This document shows, one piece after another, positions 50,607 through 63,784 of a DNA stretch of 64,000 bases. Source of the DNA: Cacajao melanocephalus (taxonomy: Eukaryota; Chordata; Mammalia; Primates; Pitheciidae). Within the stretch, counting starts at the first letter, position 1. Each line of letters opens with the position of its first letter. The DNA lies in assembly GCA_963573385.1 (NCBI GenBank), contig CAUYLG010039358.1:1-64000 (forward strand), given 5' to 3'. The notes beneath the pieces are model-generated. The model had not been told where the DNA came from. It saw nothing but the letters and a program-made list of their open reading frames with translations, and did not search any database. The translations under genes and the position numbers were made by a program.

Positions 50607-50788
50607 AAGTCCATTTATCCCTGAATTGTTATGATATTTGCAATTTTCAACAACAAATACTGTACTTTTAATATAATTTTAAAAACTCTGTAATTTATAG
50701 AATTTAAATTAATCAATGATCTCAAATAAATTTTATACTACATTTAAATACTGACATTCTAAAATAGGAAGTTGCCTACCAGGCAAGG

Positions 50789-51214
50789 TGTCAGAGTCTC
50801 AGCAATGGAAAACGACTTTCTTGTGGTAGTAAGAATAATTTACCCACTGCTGTACAGTTCTACAAAGGTATGTTTTATTTAGACAGAAAGAACAGTGCTG
50901 AAGTGTGCAGTGGGGCATGTCAGCAAGAGAGGACTGTGTGCAAAGGATGGATTTTTTCCTTAGGGATATTTATGGACATTAAAGTGGGAGCTTAAGGGTA
51001 ATTTGGACTATATTAGTCAAGTACATCATGACAAACGATTACGTTTGTAGACATTTCGGTGTCTTGATGTCAGCAAAGTTTACATGATGAGTTTCGACAT
51101 GCATACATTCCAGAGATGTATAGAAATTCCAGTTACTTATTAGTATCTCTTAATTAATGTTTGGGAAAGAGGCCTGTTACTAGATGCCGGATTTAGATAA
51201 TAGGGAATTCTAAT
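50789..51214 (-). mobile_element. Possible ERV LTR, antisense
   Basis: Begins with TG and on the minus strand has an AATAAA complement ('ttttattta', about 50873-50881). It abuts a clearer LTR. The pattern suggests an LTR, but I could not align it to a family. Confidence 0.35.
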
Positions 51215-51706
51215 TGTTATAGGAAAGGGGACCAGATCCAGGCTCCAAGAGAAGATTTTTGGATTTTGCACAAGAAAGAATTTGGGATGAGTCCACCTTG
51301 CAAAGTAGTAAAAGAATAGCTACTCCATAGAGAGAGTAGGACATTCCTGAGAGTAAGGAGAGGAATACATCCACCCTAGGTACAATACTCATATATATGG
51401 GGAGATGTGCTCTGTTACAAGGTTTTGTGACAGAGGATTGATTTTTTTAATTACTGTATTTTGTAAGAATCAATATTATTATCTTTAAAGCAATCTTAGG
51501 AATGCCTTTGTCCTCCACATATCAGGATATCTGGACATTCCCAAGTCTGGGTCTGTTTAGTAAACATTATTGACTTGTTCCCTTAATGGTAAACATCTAG
51601 AGGCTAAGAATGCCTGACTTTCTGAGAATGCAGCTTAGCAAGTTCCAGCCTCATTTTCCTAGCCTTCACTCAAGATGGAGTCAGTCTGGTTTGAATAGCT
51701 CTGACA
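51215..51706 (-). mobile_element. ERV1-class LTR, antisense
   Basis: The + strand shows the complement of a class I LTR: 'ccaggctccaagagaagatttttgg', 'cacaagaaagaatttgggatgagtcc', 'agaatagctactccataga' and 'cactcaagatggagtcagtctgg', with TG at 51215 and CA at 51706. A 492-bp block with proper termini and no internal sequence indicates a solo LTR. Target-site duplication not visible. Confidence 0.8.
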
Positions 51707-52489
51707 TATCTACTTCCAAATTCCTCAATAAGGAGTTTGCCTCTGGATGGTCTGCTTGATGGCCACCAGGTGATCTTTGCTCTCCTCTTTGATTAAAAGG
51801 GGAAATATCAGAAATATACTGCGTGGCATGAATTATTTAAATGACCATTAAAAACACTCTAGTAACAGAAAAAATCTAGAAGAGTTAATAAATTATCTTA
51901 CTCAGAACCCATTTATCCAGTAACCAACAAATTATTTTAATTGACTTTCTTAATAAGAAAAAGTCTATAATAAAATTGAAAACAATATCTAAATGTCAAG
52001 TTCTCTCACACAGGTTTTTCTTAATCTCTTACTGTGACAACCTCCTACATTGTTGAACTGTCTTCAGAAATGAAAGGAAAAAAGCTTTATCAAAGTGCTT
52101 CACGATAATTAGAATTTGTTTTCATTTCAACAGAATAGAAAGCTTACTATATCATTCCCAGATACTGTTTTTTGTAATAACTTTATTTTTAATTTTGTAG
52201 GAATAACTTTGTGTTCATCTATCACTCCATATTTGCCAATAAGAAAAAATGGTTACTTTTACATCCCATGAAAGATATTTCTTGCACCTAATTATTTAAA
52301 AAAATTTTTGCAAAGATAACTTTTTTAAAAAATATAGAATCAGGGGTAAATTTGTATTCTTGTACAAGCTAATATATTATAATTCATTTTTCTTTGGATG
52401 CTCATAAAGTAATATTTTGTTAATTATGAAATCACTATGATCTTACAGCACAAATATATTTCTATTTTGGTTAATTGCTTTTTATTATT
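51707..52489. other. Unassigned AT-rich DNA
   Basis: Nothing recognised. Confidence 0.5.
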
Positions 52490-52592
52490 TTAGACTTTAA
52501 TGCTTTGTGAGTTTTACCACTGTGGATTTGATACCTAAAATTATGCATGCCACATAGTAGGTGCTCAATAAATACTTGCTGTATTTATATAG
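52490..52592 (+). mobile_element. L2/MIR 3' end
   Basis: 'atgccacatagtaggtgctcaataaatacttgctgtat' is the hallmark 3' end shared by L2 and MIR. The upstream 'tagactttaatgctttgtgag' favours L2. Confidence 0.75.
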
Positions 52593-53759
52593 TATGTAGA
52601 AAAATAAAATGTTTTATTAGTTTTTCCTTTTTTGATTCTAACCTCCTAGGTAATTTGGGTAAGGGAGGTGGGGGTGGGGTGGCTAGATGAGAGAAGAAAT
52701 TGCAAGTAGGCGGTGGCATTCTTGAATAACAGTCTAATTGGTATTCAAATGCTATGCTTAGCCAAATGTAGGGCTTTTGCTTTGAAGAAAGAGTAAGTTG
52801 AACTAAAATGCTCTGGCTAATAGAAAGAAGTTCTTATCGTTTTAGGAGAAAGAGAAGAGGAAATAGAAAAGAACACATTGCTGGCAAAACCTGAAGCTTT
52901 GAACAAGAGATTGTAAAAAGCTTCTGTGTTGTCTGTGATGTAACTTTTCTTCCCCATCTCTCTTATAATCTTTATTAGAGGATCTGACAATGTCTCAAAA
53001 ACTGACTTTGGCTTAAAAGTGAATATAGAGTAAGAACATTAGATGCCAAGGAGAAAAAAATATGTTAATTATATTTGTTTTCATAATTTAATAAGTAATA
53101 GATTGTCAATAAGATTGAACACCATTTAAAAATATGAGTTTAAATAATATAAAATTATATTAAATAATATGTAATTGCAGTAAACCAATAATAATAATAT
53201 GGGCTTTAATTAAGAAAAGTGCACAGCAGTAACCAAATAATTATTGTTACAGATTAATTCGCTCTCCTTTCATTCCATATTGACATGATAGAGACTGTCA
53301 GCTATAAAGATTTTAATGATTTTGCTTATAAGCCCTAAATATATTAACCCATAAAGATATATTAACAGATGATAAAAAATCATGGTGCCTCACAAATAAT
53401 CAAACAAATAATATCCATTCTGTTTATGCCAGATACCATAGGGATGTAAAGGCATTATTGCAAACTTTATGACCAAAGAAAGGCAGCTCTATCTTATACT
53501 TCACATAATTTTATAATACATACTCAAAATTGTCACTTCATATAGTTCATATACCATGAATATCCTAATACATTTACAACTAAATTTTAAAGCTTGAATA
53601 CTATCGGACGGGTCTTTCCAGAAGTGTTATAGATTTTTATTGAAGCATGTATGCATTTATATTTAGTTTAAAACTGTGTCTGATGGTTTAAATCTTATGT
53701 TTAAAGATCAAAGTTTTAATTTATTTCAAATTTACTACATTTACATATTCACTACCATT
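52593..53759. other. Unassigned AT-rich DNA
   Basis: Apart from the G-rich motif at its left end, nothing recognised. Confidence 0.5.
52657..52679 (+). other. Predicted G-quadruplex motif
   Basis: Four G runs of 3, 3, 5 and 4 with loops of 3, 4 and 1 bases satisfy the G3+N1-7 rule. It stands out in an AT-rich context. Formation is predicted, not shown. Confidence 0.7.
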
Positions 53760-54395
53760 CATCATTTTAATGTGTTCAGATTATACTGAACATGATTTAC
53801 ATGACTTCAAATTTATATCTTAAGACACAGAATATAGTCTCTCTTGGTGAATCTTCCATTTTACCTTGAGATTGTGTAGTCTGTCTTTGTTGAATGGAGT
53901 AGTCTAGAAATGTCAACTAAGCCCAGTGGCTAAACAGTAGTGTTTAGGTCAACTATATTGATACTAATATTCTGCTTGCTTGATCCATTAGTTATTGAAA
54001 AGGTCTGTTGAAGTTTTCAACTCCATGCGAGTAGAGAATTGAACTATTTCAACTCTTTAAAATTGGTTAATCTGTGCTCTGTAACACATTATATTATCAG
54101 TTGTGTTAAATGCTTCAGGCACACTTAAAATAGTGTATATTCTCTCATTGCATATAGCGTTTTATATTTGTCAATTAAGTTAAACTGGTTAACGATATAA
54201 TATAGAACTATATTCCTGTTTATATTTTGGTTGCCTTTCCTATGATATTTTAGAATAAGTGTATTCATATTCTCCACTATGATTGTAGGAAAACCTATAT
54301 TACTTGGTAATTCTGTCATTTTCTCTATATATTTAAAGCTATGTAATTATGTGTACACAATTTAGAATTATTATACCTTTCTAGGCAATAATATA
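53760..54395 (-). mobile_element. LINE-1 (L1M) ORF2 fragment, antisense
   Basis: The + strand follows the complement of the ORF2 endonuclease/linker region: 'atatagtctctcttggtgaatcttcca', 'ctttgttgaatggagtagtctagaaatgtc', 'cttgatccattagttattg' and 'tctccactatgattgtagg'. The 64-codon minus frame at 54125-54319 falls inside but matches only poorly. It is truncated at both ends. Confidence 0.75.
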
Positions 54396-54409
54396 TTTTA
54401 TATTCATTA

Positions 54410-54757
54410 GGCTGCTAGCAAGATGGCCAAATAGAAACAGCTCCCGTCTACAGCTCCCCAGGGAGACCAACGCAGAAGTTGGGTGATTTCTGCATTTCCA
54501 ACTGAGTTATCCTGTTCATCTCATTAGAACTGATTAGGCAGTGGGTGTAGCCCAAGACAGGCAAGGAAAAACAGGGGGGGGCATCATCTCACCTGGGAAG
54601 TGCCAGGAGTAGGGGATCCTCCCTTTTCCAGCCAAGAGCAGCTGTGAAGGCCTATGCTATCTTGCCCAGATACTATACTTTTCCCATAGTTTTTGCAATC
54701 TGCAGACCAGGAGATTCCCTCATGTGTCTATACCACCCTGGCTCTGGGTTTCAAGCA
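54410..54757 (+). mobile_element. L1 (primate) 5'UTR-only fragment
   Basis: Starts 'ggctgctagcaagatggccaaatag' and continues 'cagctcccgtctacagctcccc', 'acgcagaagttgggtgatttctgcatttcc' and 'catctcacctgggaagtgccagg', the beginning of a primate L1 5'UTR. It stops after about 350 bp. L1 copies normally lose the 5' end, so a fragment with an intact 5' start and no ORFs or 3' end is unusual. Confidence 0.92.
54419..54428 (+). promoter_or_regulatory. YY1-type motif at L1 5' start
   Basis: 'caagatggcc' is the YY1 site that sets L1 transcription start. The core AAGATGGCC is intact here. Confidence 0.6.
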
Positions 54758-57700
54758 CACATTACATTTTTCTTTATTTTGTAAAAGGAAACTTTATCAG
54801 TCAGAATCTTTTTGAGATAAAATATTTACATCAATGTGTTTGATTAAAGAAAGCATAATGTTGGGACCATTTGAAGCACCATGTCTAGTGTTTTGGAGTG
54901 CCAGCAGTGTGGATGATAAAATACCCAAAGAACTATGATATGGCTATCTAAAGGGAAAATTGTCAGAAAATTTTAACAGGATGGGTAAAGTGTACTTTTA
55001 AGAGAGGGTTTACCAACGGTAGTGAATATATATGGTATAAGAAAACCACGTTTCAGTAACTTGGCAGGGAAGAGTTAGGAAAATGAATAGTTTCTTTTTT
55101 CTTTTGGAATCCTCCAATTACTCCCTAGTCTCTCCCACTGGCATAACCCAGCTAGAAGATAGAAAGTAAGGAAACTAGTTGATTCAGTCCACTAATATAG
55201 TGAGGAACATGGATAATGTATTTAGACAGTAAAAAAAAAAAAAATCTAGTCAAATTTTGAATCACACCATTATCTCTTATGTTGTGCCATAGTTGCTGAG
55301 CATCTAAAAGATGATATGAATTTGAGTCATCTGTGTGTAGTACTTAGAATATTAGGTGTTACAGAAATAAATGATGATTCTTCTAGGATCCACTGAAGAG
55401 TTGCTCCTTTTACATGGTGGAGGGGCTGGTGTAAATAATTCAATGTCTTTTGAATGCTCTATTCCAGAAAATGAAGTGAGCATAACATACAGTGGTGTTT
55501 TGTTATAACTAAACAGGAATGGGGTGGTTTGAAATAATAATATAACAGATTTTACTTCATATACCGGAACGTCTTGTAGCTCCTTACTCTTCGTGGAACT
55601 TGTCCTTCCAAACTGAAGATTTCATCACACGGTAATTCTCCTTCTCACATGAAGAGATAAGAGAATTTCCCATTTTAAGGCAGGAGACAGTCTATATCAG
55701 AATATTAGTATGAATTTGTCTAAATAGTTTTAAGAAGATATCACTATATGAAATCAACATACCCAGCAGTAATCTTCCAAATCAAATTGGCAAAGCACTT
55801 ACAAAGGTAGATACAAAAGCTAATATACAAACATCAGATAAAAATTAATGTATTGTTTTTCTGCATATAGGACATTATACTGAATATGTAATTACTTGGT
55901 GGCATGATGTCGGGCTTCGTTTGGATAATTATTAACATATCTTCTACTAATAGTCTAACTCATGGTATTCTTGCAAAAATACATCTTTCTGCTGCTATAT
56001 GTCTTGCTAGGTTTTGCAGCAGTAATAAAGGCACGTAACATCTACAATTATTATAGTTTAAAGACAGTACGAAGGGTTTGTCAAGGATTGACTGTCAAAA
56101 ATATCTTGGTCATAGAAATTTTTCTATAAATTGATATTAAATGGCTATAGAACATATGTTCTTCAAGGTTGCTGAGAATGTTAAATGACCACTATTTCCC
56201 TGTTGGTTTTGTCAAATTTGAAAATACATGACAATAGCAAGATGAAAAGAAAATCCTCATCTTTTGACCTGGTAGGAAGTTTTAAAGTGACAAAGAAAGT
56301 TGAGCACTCAAAATAATTCCTCTCTTTTTTAATTCAATGGAAAAAAAGGAACAAACAAAATCATTATTTTTATGTATGCAACAAAATGTACAAAAATAAT
56401 TTTTAAGTTTAGACAATTGCAGTAACACAAGAGTAGCCTGAAAAACATGTCACTTAATTTCAAATAACATTCTCTTGTTGCATTTTAATTCTATTTTTCT
56501 TATATTCACTTCTGGCAGTTCAGGGTTTAGATGATACTGCACTGTGATGACATAGAAGCTATCCAAATTAATATAATGACCTATTATTTCCTGCATAGGT
56601 AATAGGAAAGATAATTTAAGCCTCATGTGTGAAATAAAGTTTGGGAAAAATTAACGAAGTTCACAGGAGGAAAAAATAAATCAATAATAAGCTTTATACC
56701 TTAATTCTGTATTCAAATATTATATGGATATGCTTTGGGTTTTGTTTTGATAGCTGAACTTTGAGCAAATCAAAGTAGCACAAGCAGAGATAAATAATTA
56801 CTCTCAAAGCTGCACTGTTAGATTTGTCTAAAGTGTTGCCAAAAAAAGAGGAAATCTCTCCCACAACCATGGTACACTATGCTCTGCAATTTTTAATATT
56901 AGCATTTCTGAGTCAGAAACGAATTTGCTACATGCACTAATATCCCTCCACCCCCACCCCGGCACCATTGCCCTTTGTTTGCCACGTATTATTTGTGTTT
57001 TCTTCATAGCTACTGTTATGAATTCAAGACATCAGTCAAACTCTGGTCAGGGCTCATTCCATTGACATATCCTTGGCCATATGTTTTTTCAATAGGTACA
57101 AGAAGGATGGGGAAATAAGTGTGTCAAAGAGAGGCAGAATTTTCACAGACAAATGGGGGAAAATTCTACAGAGGGCTCAAATACTGGAGGAAGAAAATGA
57201 TATATTTTCTTTCTTGGTGTTTTGTTGATATTGTTGTTTTGTAGTGTTGGTAGCAGTGGTGATGGTGAAAGAGAGATATATATATATATGTATCTGATTG
57301 GTTTTGGTTGTATTTATTATATTTTCAATCAGCTGTGGCTGGGTATAATTTTAAGTTGCATTATGAGGAATTTAGAATTATGATTAGGAAAACATAAAGT
57401 TATTAACATAGTTGTTAAAAAACTATCCTACCTAGTTATACGGCAATAGCTTCCATTCTGCTTTTGCTAGAAATGAAGTGTTTGGCAACGCAATATGTGT
57501 GCTGTGTTTGTCCCAATTGTACCTCTTATTCAACAAAAAGTGTTATTCTAACTTTAGTTATTAACTTACAAATATAATATTTTTTGCCAAATCTTTTCCA
57601 ATATTTTGTATATGATTATTAGTTTTGTGGCAAGCCATAGAGTCTATTCCTTGAAAAACTGAAAAACACATGTAATTCTATGCTTCCACAATCCTTAAAA

Positions 57701-60029
57701 TTATACAACTTACCATAGATTCTAGACCCCTATAATAAAAAAAGAACAATAATATACTCATGGGCTATGTTTTTATTCCCTTCAGCTGTTTCAAAACAAG
57801 AGCTCAATAAACATCTGTTGAATACAATTTTTCATTTCAGAAAAGACTTACGCAAATATTTAGAATAGTTATGAAATGGCAACATTACAGAGTAAATTTC
57901 TATTACCATATTTTTCATTTAGATTAGAAAGAAGAGGTTTTTGCTATTTAACAGGCATGCAATTTCTAAAGTAGTATCAAGAATATGAAAATAATTATTA
58001 TCTACTGTTTCAGATTCCATACATGATTTGAGATGGAATTATATAAAACATGTTTAATATATGTAAATGGAAAATAAAAATAGATTATGTCTCATTAGAT
58101 TTTAAATAACAACGTTTTGTAGCTGAAAATCTAGACATTAGTTATTCAGCTTATAGATCTGTTGTGAGTTTCAAACTAGATAGTGCCTTTCCAAATACAT
58201 TGTAAACACTAAAACATTAAAATAAATATTTAGAGTTACTGTTTTCAAAGATTAAAGTAAATGAAGAAGAGCAAGAAAACTATATCTAATTAAGAAAAGA
58301 TTTATGCCAACTTTAGAACAAAAAAGTGTTCCCTTCTACTTGTTGCATTTTGTCTTCACATATTGCTAATTATTTTATAAAATAAATATTGTAAACAGTG
58401 TAGGTTCTCTAGCTATTCTTAAGCAAATATTACCAACTCAAGTTGATAAAAAGAGACCACAAAATTTATTAAAGCAAAGCAAAACAAAGAATTACATTTA
58501 TCCCACAACTTACAGGTTTTATATGAAATATAACTATTTTATGTTAACCTTAATGTACATCATAATACAGCAATATTGCAAATGAAGTTCCATAAACCCT
58601 GAAATATGTGGGCCTGGACATTCTTAACGCAGAGTTAATTTTGAGAAACATATTATATTAAATATCCTGTCATCTTTTAATACCCCAGTGGCAGCCAGGA
58701 GAAAGCATTGCCTATCAGCCACTTAATTATCTACAATGTATATGCAAATACCAAGAGTTTGATGAGGTCTTTACATTTGGACTTTAAGTACCCCGTTAGT
58801 AATCATAAATCCACTAGTAATGTTTCTGTGGGACTTATGCAACAGTGAAAAATTAAGCAATAATGACTTCAAAGGTGGAAGAATCACACAATAACTCTGT
58901 ACCTTTGAGGTCATTTTTACAATTTGAACACAAATTATATGAGTGTACTTCATTGCCTTCAGCATTTAGAAAGCATTGCTAATGAACAGGGAGGTTATTT
59001 AGGAAATAGAGTGCAAAAGGTGAATATAGATAGAACACTGAAGCTTGACAGAATTGATTCCAGATATAAAAAGAAACACATTTATTGCTTTTAAATGGCC
59101 TCAAATGCAAAATCCACAGATGAAACAGACTTTCAGATAATCCTGGGAATGCACCAAAGTTGTTCCATCAGCACGATCAACTGCAGCTACTTGCTTTGCA
59201 TGAATCTTCCATGGCTCAATGTGGGCCCATAAGTAATGATGTATAAAAGTCTATTTGCTTTATACAGCCATTGTTTTTGAAAATGCAGTCATATAAGACA
59301 AATTTTATTCTTCTTAGAATGGCTTAAAGTCAACTTTCCTCTAGCTGACTAAATCACACCTAATTTCATTGTGTTAAACAATGTTAGAAACAGCATCGTA
59401 AAGCAGGTTCAGCCTCAAATATATCAGAATAATATAAATGATAAGAGAAATATTAATTTTCAAATATCTAGTGTTTTAAAGCCCTGGAAACCATTATGTA
59501 GAATTAAATGTACTAAATTTAAACAATATATTTTGAAAATTTCTGAACTATTTATTTTAGTAGTCACCTGATGACATGATACAGATTATCCTTTTGATAA
59601 GGTTCATCTTTATAGTTTGACTCATTACCTATGCTGGTATAATATAAAAAAAATTAAATCAGCAAATAAATAGTGTCTAGGGACTAATTATTTTCAAATA
59701 TTATAATCATATTTGATTCTTTAAAAATATCAAATGATAGCTGTAAAATCAAAATGATTCATTTCTCACGATATATCTAATACTATTTCTACTCATCAGG
59801 TCAACACAATGTAAATCAATTTACTATAATAAAATTAGATTTATATCAAATGTTATATTCTTGAATAATTTTTTAATATGATTAATAAGATATATAAGCA
59901 AATCTGCAAAGATTGCCTAAAGCTAATGATACTCTGAAAATATGTAATGTAATCATTTTTAAAGTGTATTTTACATACAGGAATCTTTACAAAGTAGAAT
60001 ATGTATTTAAAAGGTAAATATGCTAAATT
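54758..60029. other. Long unassigned AT-rich stretch
   Basis: About 5.3 kb. Contains 14 A residues at about 55231-55244, a short (AT)n at 57273-57289 and an L2-like 'agctcaataaacatctgttgaat' at 57800-57824. Frames of 64-66 codons at 58771-58965 and 59371-59571 show no domain. I recognise no other repeat or gene. Confidence 0.5.
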
Positions 60030-61135
60030 TTATTACCTACTATAATTACTACTACTTTTTTCACACTGAAAATATTAAACATACAGAAATGCCACAAGAA
60101 TTATATAATAAATTTTTTATTGAGAAGTCCTTATTGACATGATGCCTGATTATTACAAAATGCTACAGTATATTTTGCCTACAAGCAAGGTTCATATTTT
60201 GGTAGTATAACCAGAAAAATTAGAAAATTAACACTAATACATTAATACCATGTAATCCTCAGTACCCACACTGGTTTTAACAATTAGCTCAGTAACCTCC
60301 TTTATAGAAAGATAATTTAATCCAGAATTGCTCATATTATTTGTCATTCATCTATTTAGTCCCCTTCAATCTGGAATATTTTCTTAGTTCTGATATTTTT
60401 TTTTCTTGAAATCTTTGTTCTTAACACTTTAAATGATTACAGGCCAGTTATTTTGTAATTTGCCCTTCCATTTGGTTGCATCTTATATTTTCATATATTA
60501 AATTTAGGTGAAAAAATTTGAGCTAGGATATCAAAGAAGAACCTTCTGCTTTTTTACTGCATTCCATAAATCATTACCCAGTGTTGAATTGTCTTGCCAT
60601 TTGTGACATTAACTTTGATCATGTGAAAAAGCTGCTATTTCTCTACTGCTTTGGTATTCTTACTTTTCTCTTGTTATTAATAATATTTCAAGGGACTGTA
60701 GGTTGACATTCCACAACTCTTCTTCCTCATATAAATATTATGTACTATTGTTAGCAATTATTGATGTTTCTTGCCTCAATTAACTGTAACTATGAGGGTT
60801 GCAAAATACTGATTTATATAATTTTTTTATAACCTCAAAATTACTAGTTGGCATTATTACATAGACTACACCTCTCTAGTGTTCCAATTTATTCATGTAT
60901 TTATTCAGCTTATTTACAGCAGTAAAAACATATTCAATAGAATTATAATCTTTTATTATTATAGTCTACCTTGATTCCCACATGGGAGTCCTGTCCTTGT
61001 CCTTTTGACATGTCTCCATTATTTGTTGAGCAATGTATAACTTCTGTCACAAAAATATATTTTCCCCAACCTTGAAATCAGCCATTTCTCCAAGAAGTCC
61101 TTGGGGTCCTATAAGTAAGTTAGTATCACAGATGG
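60030..61135. mobile_element. Ancient LINE-1 (L1M) non-coding fragment
   Basis: Follows in order a widespread L1M-associated sequence: 'aaacatacagaaatgccacaag', 'ttttaacaattagctcag', 'ggccagttattttgtaatttgcccttcca', 'tgacattaactttgatcatg', 'gagggttgcaaaatactgattt', 'agttggcattattacatag', 'gtccttttgacatgtctccattatttg' and 'gaaatcagccatttctccaagaag'. Long and diverged. Orientation not certain. Confidence 0.6.
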
Positions 61136-63048
61136 TGGGGTAAATCTACGTTAGCTATTAACCTCATGAAGTGTTATTGAAGGAGCAGATAATCATTCTG
61201 TTTAATATGCATTCAATAACTCTATCACTTGTAGAATAAACATGGATTTCTAAGCATTTTATATGAGGAGCTCTAGTAACTGGCTTCTGCCTCTGTTTTC
61301 CTTCTCCACTTTGGATGCTTGAAGGCTCACATTTTACCACCCAGTAATGTGAGCTTGTAATTCCTCATATATCACCTGCTCTTCCCATTAATTATCACAA
61401 GAGATCCAGCCAGAAATTATTCTATATATAACTGCCCACTATTCATATTGGTTGGTTTGGACAAAGTGATAAAATGTATTATACAAAAATATTTAGGTAT
61501 ATTAGATTATTAAATGTTTAGCACCCAAATAATGTGTTAATTAAAACGCTAATAGGTTATCATATGAAACAGTTTCATGTATTACATTGTCTGTCTCTAA
61601 TATCAATAAATTTAATATTAGAATATTTAAAATAAGTATATCTGTTATATAAGATGAGGGAAATGATTTTCAAGCTATTTGAACCAATTTCTATGCTCCA
61701 ATAGCAACCTACAGATAACAATATTCCTTAATATGCCAAATCACTTTTTACACTCTATACACCCTATTGTTCTGCAACAGCCTGAATATAGAATACTCTT
61801 TTAACTCTTTATTTTCCATATTAGAAAAAGACTATATCTCATATGTAATATACTTTTGTTAAGTTCTTCAAAATGTGATGTTTCAAGTAAAATACTACGT
61901 TTAAAATTTGACTGGGAAAGGTAATACATTTTGGATCTTTAATAGAGTGAGACATTTTTAAGACATGAATAAAATAATTACATAATGCATTCTGCTCTGC
62001 AGGAAGGTGGGAGTGGTGAAATAATAATAATAAAAATAATTGTAATTACCACTTGATATTCCTATGTGTTCTTAAAGTTTATAGCACTCTACCTCTGTGA
62101 TCTCTATTTATGAAAATTATAATTTTGCCCTCATGTGAAAAACCATTCTACTTAATTATTTTTTCTAGTTAAGAGGTGCAGCAAAGAGATCCAGAGGCAA
62201 ATTTGGAATTGCATTTTTGCACTGCCATTTAAAATCTCATTATTTTACCTGATACTTTAAAACTGATCCATTGTTTCTTTTAAAAAGATCTCTAACTTTC
62301 TACATTTTAATCAAACTTTATTTCTAAGACACTTGTCATTGTTAATGGACTTTTGAAATCCTCAGGGTTTTTTTGTTGTTTTAACTTATGTAAAATTGTG
62401 GAGAAAAACTTACTTTACGCTGACTGATCTATGAAGCTTGTCATTTGAGACAGTTCTTTATTTTCTGAAGGTTTTTAAAGTGAATTAACACTTTGATGCC
62501 ATTACTAAATGAAATAATAGTTTTTTAAAGGTGAATATCTAATATTGTATGCCTTAAATACGTTAAGTGTCACATATGTATAACCTTGATATTTTCTTCA
62601 GATGTTTTGGATTCAAAACTTCAAAACTGAACTATATCTTAATTGATAAGCTGCTAAATAAGAAATCCGTATTTAGCGGTAATCATATAGGCTAGTAGAA
62701 TTGTGTATGCTGTGCACATATTCAATAAATAATGCTGTATTTATTGATTTAAAAAATAAAGTAACTTAATGACAGTAAATAATAAAGGCTGATCATGCAT
62801 ACAATTATTTAGTCATCCATTAATCAACTAAGTCCTGATTTCTCACCCTATATATGGCCCTTTGTTAGAAGTGGGGACTGTGCTTGGCAGTTAAACATGT
62901 TTTTCCTTCCTTTGTGCATGAGAAGGGAAAGAGAAATACATAGCAGGAGTGCTCACTTGAAGAAAAACAAATAATGCCAGCAAATATCAAAGGAGCAATC
63001 AATGAAGCTTGACTAACTGGAAAAACACAAATTCTAAAATTCCATTAT
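61136..63048. other. Unassigned AT-rich DNA
   Basis: About 1.9 kb. A short (AAT)n-like tract lies at 62021-62041. No gene or named repeat. Confidence 0.5.
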
Positions 63049-63120
63049 ATGTGTCTGTATATCTAGCTACATCTATATCTATCTATATCATCTACATCTA
63101 CATTGATCTATATATTCATC
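63049..63120 (+). repeat. Degenerate (TATC/ATCTAC)n microsatellite
   Basis: Imperfect units of ATCTA, TCTAC and TATC over about 70 bases. Confidence 0.85.
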
Positions 63121-63384
63121 CTGGTTATTGATTAATTTTGAAAATTTAAAGATCTTGAGAATCAAGAGATTACTATAATTCTCAAACAAATACATATATT
63201 TCCAAAGAGCATGAAATGTATATATGAATGTGTTATTTCACAGTCAAAGAAGCAAGACAATGACATTTCAGGCAATGAGTTGATCTTTAGATATATATCT
63301 AATTATTGTCACAACATACAATTTGCTCTTAATAAAATAAATAGGTTTACTTCTCTTATAGATAAATTAAAAAAAATAAACTGT

Positions 63385-63552
63385 GCTATGGTTTAAACAT
63401 GTCATATTGGAAGGAGCCTTCACCAGACAATCAAATCTGCAGCACCTTGTCTTGCTTTTCCCACCTTGAGAACTGTGAGAAATCTATTTCTATTGTTTAT
63501 GAATTACCCACACTCAGGTATTCAGTCATAGCAGAACAAACAGGCTAAGACA
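63385..63552 (+). mobile_element. MLT1/MST-type LTR with internal deletion
   Basis: The LTR start 'tgctatggtttaaacatgtc' is joined after about 20 bp to the LTR 3' part ('ggaaggagccttcaccagacaatc', 'cttgagaactgtgagaaatctatttctattg', ending 'caggctaagaca'). Both termini are kept, but about 200-250 bp between them are missing. Confidence 0.85.
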
Positions 63553-63784
63553 CCTGGCATCAGGATAAACAATGTCTAAATGTCCCAAAATATTTTTAGT
63601 TATAATAAGTCACAAGGTTTTTCATAAGTTATTTCATTAAAACACTCTTATTGTAATGCAAAATATCATTTATCTGCAACAGTTGTTTCCATAATAAGGT
63701 AGACTTCTCTCTGTAGTCATATCCTGCTACCAAAGATACCCTAAGGTAACACCTAACACTTACTCCAGGTGGTACATTTCACGG

